Source: Acholeplasma sp.
GTDB lineage: Bacteria; Bacillota_I; Bacilli_A; Acholeplasmatales; Acholeplasmataceae
Direction of reading: 5' to 3'
NCBI GenBank assembly: GCA_012837395.1
Contig: DURF01000189.1
Location: 1 to 8,578 of the forward strand
DNA: 8,578 nt
In this document: positions 6,646 to 8,578 of the stretch, in pieces
How the letters are laid out: every line of letters starts with the position of its first letter
How positions within the stretch are numbered: the first letter of the stretch is position 1
Program-made: the position numbers and the translations under genes
The notes under the pieces: model-generated
Told to the model about the DNA's origin: nothing
Databases searched by the model: none
Seen by the model: the letters and a program-made list of their open reading frames with translations, nothing else

Positions 6646-6665
6646 ATTTAAGGGGGATTTAAGGG
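6646..6665. repeat. Short direct repeat ATTTAAGGG x2
   Basis: ATTTAAGGG at 6646-6654 and again at 6657-6665, 11 bases apart (about one helical turn), inside the loop of the GAGTTT/AAACTC stem. Its G-run stands out from the A+T-rich surroundings. Confidence 0.5.
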
Positions 6666-6682
6666 CTGAAACTCCGAGAAAT

Positions 6683-6707
6683 AAAAAAACGACCCAATAG
6701 AGCCGTT
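6683..6707 (-). terminator. Intrinsic terminator of tRNA-Gly
   Basis: Minus strand AACGGCTC, loop TATT, GGGTCGTT (two G-U pairs), then T residues (6689-6683). Nearly the same sequence as the tRNA-Thr terminator at 8081-8103. Confidence 0.85.
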
Positions 6708-6717
6708 GAAATTCAAA

Positions 6718-6792
6718 TGGAGCGGGCGAGGGGAATCGAACCCCCATTTCATGCTTGGCAAGCACGTGTAATAACCATTATACGACGCCCAC
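6718..6792 (-). tRNA. tRNA-Gly (anticodon GCC)
   Basis: 75 nt with encoded CCA (TGG at 6718-6720 on the plus strand). The acceptor GTGGGCG pairs with CGCCCGC (one G-U), with discriminator U as usual for Gly. The anticodon stem CGTGC/GCATG closes loop TTGCCAA with anticodon GCC (6757-6759). The T arm has GGGGTTCGATTCCCC. It reads GGC and GGU codons. Confidence 0.97.
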
Positions 6793-6799
6793 ACGCTAT

Positions 6800-6831
6800 A
6801 TTATATTAACAAATATAAACTTAAATGTCAA
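6800..6831 (-). promoter_or_regulatory. Promoter of tRNA-Gly
   Basis: Minus strand TTGACA (6831-6826). The -10 is either TAATAT (6808-6803, 17-base spacer) or TATAAT (6805-6800, 20-base spacer). It lies in the 67-base gap shared with the divergent protease gene. Confidence 0.7.
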
Positions 6832-6859
6832 CAATTAATTACAATAAAGGATGAATAAA

Positions 6860-8044
6860 ATGAAAAAAACAAGAAAATATTTAATATTAATTGGTTTCGC
6901 AGCGATTTTAGGTTTTACCTTTTCGTTTCTAAAACATAATGGTTATTGGTTTAAACTAACTTCAGGACTAAAAACAATTAAATGGTATTTATATCCGGTA
7001 ATTATTTTGTTTAATTTTTTTATTGTAATACTAATCCATGAACTTGGACATTTGTTTTCATTTGTTTTAAATAAAATTAAAATTAGAGCCCTATATGTTT
7101 TAGTATTTGTTTTAATGAGAAAAGAAAATGATAAGTGGAAATTTAAAATATATCCTAAACATATTAAGCTATTAGGAGGGATAGTTGTTCCTAATATAGG
7201 TGAAATTAAAACAGAAGAGGATTTTAATAAAATAAGAACTGCATTTTCTAATGCTTTAATTGCAGGACCAAGAACATCTGTTGGTTATTTAATATTATCA
7301 ATTATAGTTTTTATATTAATTTGGTTTTTAACAAATTTAAATTTACTAGCAGCGTTATTATTCATAAACGCAGTTATAACATCATTAATGACTGTTTTGA
7401 TTGTACTAACTTCAAAAGTAAATACTAACGAAATATACGGGGATTATGTTGCTTATGATAAATTTATAAATGATGATAGATTCGCATTGTTACAATTAAT
7501 TCAATATCGTTCGTTTTCAACAATTGAAGATGAAGAAACTGATAAATTTTTATATGATTATCTAACTAATTTTTATAAAAGTAGTACGCTAAGTTATCAT
7601 CTGTTTGATTTAGTATTAGCATCTAACTTATTAAATTTTTATTTAGAAGATGAAAATATAGAAAATAGTAGTGTTAATAGGGTAATTAACTATTATAGTA
7701 TTAATAGATTAGCAAGTTCTAAAAATGGTTTAGAACTCGCATATTTAATTTCAGCATATTATTATAAAAATAATAATGCCGAAAAAGCATTTCAAACTTT
7801 CAAATTAATTCAAGTAAGTAATAACAAACATATTGATGAAGATAAGCAATTATTTTTATTTAAACAATATGAACACATGTTAAATTTAAATAATAACGAA
7901 AAATACTTTAGTGAAAATAAAACTATGATGCTAGAAGAATTATTTATCTTAGCACCACTGGTTAATGTGGATGAGATGATTAAAGATATGAGTAAGACTT
8001 TAACGTTTGTAGAATATAAAACGGAATTGTATTGTAATTTATAA
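6860..8044 (+). CDS. M50-like (site-2-protease family) membrane metalloprotease
   Basis: 394 residues. The zinc motif HELGH (H60, E61, H64) sits at the end of the second hydrophobic segment, as in site-2 proteases that cut within the membrane. A-G-P (135-137) opens the third segment. A-G-D-Y-type site (GD, D195) after the fourth segment is where the family's third zinc ligand normally lies, but the usual N-x-x-P..DG form is not preserved, so activity is not assured. Four membrane segments are near 5-22, 43-70, 138-157 and 160-183. The remaining ~190 residues are soluble, rich in Tyr, Asn and Leu and probably helical, perhaps TPR-like (inference). No PDZ domain is seen. Start 6860 is preferred to ATG 6851 because AAAGG at 6846-6850 touches 6851 but sits about 9 bases from 6860. 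The substrate is unknown. No clear promoter or dedicated terminator is seen. Confidence 0.8.
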   Translation: MKKTRKYLILIGFAAILGFTFSFLKHNGYWFKLTSGLKTIKWYLYPVIILFNFFIVILIHELGHLFSFVLNKIKIRALYVLVFVLMRKENDKWKFKIYPKHIKLLGGIVVPNIGEIKTEEDFNKIRTAFSNALIAGPRTSVGYLILSIIVFILIWFLTNLNLLAALLFINAVITSLMTVLIVLTSKVNTNEIYGDYVAYDKFINDDRFALLQLIQYRSFSTIEDEETDKFLYDYLTNFYKSSTLSYHLFDLVLASNLLNFYLEDENIENSSVNRVINYYSINRLASSKNGLELAYLISAYYYKNNNAEKAFQTFKLIQVSNNKHIDEDKQLFLFKQYEHMLNLNNNEKYFSENKTMMLEELFILAPLVNVDEMIKDMSKTLTFVEYKTELYCNL

Positions 8045-8080
8045 ACCAATGTTTTTTTAAGAGCTCAAACTATTAAAAAT

Positions 8081-8103
8081 AAAAAAACGGCTCAATAGAG
8101 CCG
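8081..8103 (-). terminator. Intrinsic terminator of tRNA-Thr
   Basis: Minus strand CGGCTC, loop TATT, GAGCCG (perfect 6 bp), then seven T residues (8087-8081). It lies between the convergent protease gene and tRNA-Thr; no comparable plus-strand terminator was found. Confidence 0.9.
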
Positions 8104-8115
8104 ATAAAATTTAAA

Positions 8116-8189
8116 TGGTGCCTCCAGTGAGAATCGAACTTACATCACAGCATTACCATTGCTACGTTTTACCATTAAACTATGGAGGC
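8116..8189 (-). tRNA. tRNA-Thr (anticodon GGU)
   Basis: 74 nt with encoded CCA (TGG at 8116-8118 on the plus strand). The acceptor GCCTCCA pairs fully with TGGAGGC, discriminator A. The anticodon stem TAGCA/TGCTG (one G-U) closes loop ATGGTAA with anticodon GGT (8155-8157 on the complement). The T loop is TTCGATT. It reads ACC and ACU. The compact D arm GTTTAATGGTAAAAC resembles that of Gly-type tRNAs. Confidence 0.94.
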
Positions 8190-8207
8190 TAATTTCAAAC
8201 TATATCT

Positions 8208-8235
8208 ATTATACTAAAATAAAAATAAAAAACAA
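8208..8235 (-). promoter_or_regulatory. Promoter of tRNA-Thr
   Basis: Minus strand TTGTTT (8235-8230), 16-base spacer, TATAAT (8213-8208). Transcription would begin just before the tRNA 5' end at 8189. Confidence 0.6.
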
Positions 8236-8247
8236 CACTTTATTTAA

Positions 8248-8276
8248 TTGTAATTTAAGCCGATGTGTAGTATAAT
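8248..8276 (+). promoter_or_regulatory. Promoter of the cold-shock gene
   Basis: TTGTAA (8248-8253), 17-base spacer, TATAAT (8271-8276). Predicted start is 8282-8284, leaving a leader of about 35 nt. Confidence 0.8.
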
Positions 8277-8283
8277 AGTAAAT

Positions 8284-8295
8284 GTGGGAAACCAC
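8284..8295 (+). promoter_or_regulatory. GNRA hairpin at the 5' end of the cold-shock mRNA
   Basis: GTGG-GAAA-CCAC: a 4-bp stem with a GAAA tetraloop located at the predicted first bases of the transcript. It could protect the 5' end of the mRNA or respond to temperature; both are inference. Confidence 0.55.
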
Positions 8296-8317
8296 TATAA
8301 TCAAAAAGGAGTATTAT

Positions 8318-8515
8318 ATGACAGGAAAAGTAAAATGGTTTGATGCTGAAAAGGGTTATGGATTTATTCATACTGATGAAGGCCAAGATGTCTTCGTGCA
8401 CTTCACAGCAATCCAAACAGAAGGCTTTAAAACCCTTGCAGAAGACGATTTAGTAGAATTTAATGTTGTTGAAAACGATCGCGGCTTACAAGCTGAAAAC
8501 GTAGTAAAACTTTAA
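8318..8515 (+). CDS. cspA: Cold-shock domain protein
   Basis: 65 residues, normal for the CspA family: a single five-stranded OB-fold that binds single-stranded RNA and DNA and acts as an RNA chaperone in the cytoplasm. Seen: [17 protein letters not shown] at the N-terminus, RNP1 K-G-Y-G-F-I (12-17) and RNP2 V-F-V-H-F (25-29), with W7, F16, F26, H28 and F29 as the usual nucleic-acid-stacking residues, and the acidic middle region ending QAENVVKL. The start at 8318 is chosen because AAGGAG (8306-8311) lies 6 bases upstream; a longer in-frame ATG at 8282 falls on the predicted transcription start and has no ribosome site. It is monocistronic, with its own promoter and terminator. The letter of the paralogue cannot be assigned from sequence alone. 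Confidence 0.96.
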   Translation: MTGKVKWFDAEKGYGFIHTDEGQDVFVHFTAIQTEGFKTLAEDDLVEFNVVENDRGLQAENVVKL

Positions 8516-8530
8516 TATATTGAATCAAAC

Positions 8531-8564
8531 AAAGGACATTCTTTTTAGAATGTCCTTTCTTCTT
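8531..8564 (+). terminator. Terminator of the cold-shock gene
   Basis: AAAGGACATTCT, loop TTTT, AGAATGTCCTTT: a perfect 12-bp stem, followed by CTTCTT, a U-rich but interrupted tract. Confidence 0.85.
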
Positions 8565-8578
8565 ATAAACATAAATTA

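Larger units (their letters stand above)
6432..6682. other. Non-coding stretch between RNA C and tRNA-Gly
   Basis: No ORF with a ribosome site is seen on either strand. Besides the promoter at 6498-6526 it holds a second plus-strand promoter-like pair (TTGATG 6569-6574, 17 bases, TATAAT 6592-6597) and a hairpin AACAAA (6541-6546) with TTTGTT (6583-6588) enclosing ATCAT/ATGAT. There is also a nested structure: TTTCTC (6614-6619) with GAGAAA (6676-6681), enclosing GAGTTT (6638-6643) with AAACTC (6669-6674). No U-tract follows on the plus strand, so no complete transcription unit can be drawn. Confidence 0.4.

Noticed and set aside
5990..6680. RNase P RNA, SRP RNA, tmRNA, 6S RNA, T-box or SAM riboswitch
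   Set aside because: No GGAAGGAAGCAGC-like SRP loop, no GAGGAAAGTCC RNase P core, no tRNA-like end, no T-box bulge; RNA B lacks the 5'/3' closing stem of 6S, and no gene follows to be controlled.
5990..6680. CRISPR array or transposon ends
   Set aside because: No regularly spaced repeats and no transposase or long terminal inverted repeats; the only direct repeat is two 9-mers.
6718..6792. tRNA-Gly as an integration site
   Set aside because: No duplicated tRNA 3' segment, integrase or other mobile gene is present.
1580..8049. Minus-strand ORFs of 60-115 codons (1580-1924, 2314-2610, 3226-3420, 5506-5694, 5645-5851, 7810-8049)
   Set aside because: All lie opposite well-supported genes, lack ribosome sites and show the low-complexity composition of antisense AT-rich DNA.

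Overview
The window is about three-quarters A+T. Its genes are short-spaced, with near-consensus sigma-A promoters and intrinsic terminators. Trp is TGG, and TGA ends the first gene, so the genetic code looks standard. The surface proteins end in a C-terminal membrane helix plus basic tail instead of an LPXTG signal. The flavodoxin is of the short clostridial type. Together this suggests a wall-less or wall-poor low-GC Bacilli relative that keeps UGA as stop (Acholeplasma, Haploplasma or Izemoplasma type). That placement is inference; there is no rRNA here to test it.

Layout. (1) 2-1825 (+) is the 3' part of a long surface protein made of tandem ~80-residue Ig-like repeats, anchored by a C-terminal helix. 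(2) 1879-2295 (+) is a 138-residue flavodoxin with its own consensus promoter overlapping the upstream stop codon. (3) 2390-3640 (+) is a compact glucose-6-phosphate dehydrogenase (zwf). (4) 3758-5927 (+) is a two-gene overlapping operon of single-pass surface proteins. The first looks like a shortened paralogue of the second, and a long hairpin terminator closes the unit. (5) 5990-6717 carries no protein gene but is full of RNA-gene signals. Three minus-strand units of about 50, 180 and 72 nt follow one another, each with a -10/-35 pair, predicted RNA structure and a hairpin plus U-tract. Two further plus-strand promoter-like motifs and a nested stem structure lie to the right. (6) tRNA-Gly(GCC), minus strand. 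(7) 6860-8044 (+), an M50-like membrane metalloprotease with a soluble C-terminal half. (8) tRNA-Thr(GGU), minus strand. (9) 8318-8515 (+), a cold-shock protein with a GNRA hairpin at the predicted mRNA 5' end.

Functionally the window mixes cell-surface Ig-like proteins, redox housekeeping (flavodoxin, NADPH-forming Zwf), translation (tRNAs) and an RNA chaperone. The genes do not form one pathway. The most unusual part is 5990-6440, where three minus-strand small-RNA units sit head to tail. The central one (about 6098-6280) is GC-rich at its 5' end, has several strong helices, and contains two mutually exclusive partners for one 3' segment. I could not match any of the three to a known RNA class by eye.
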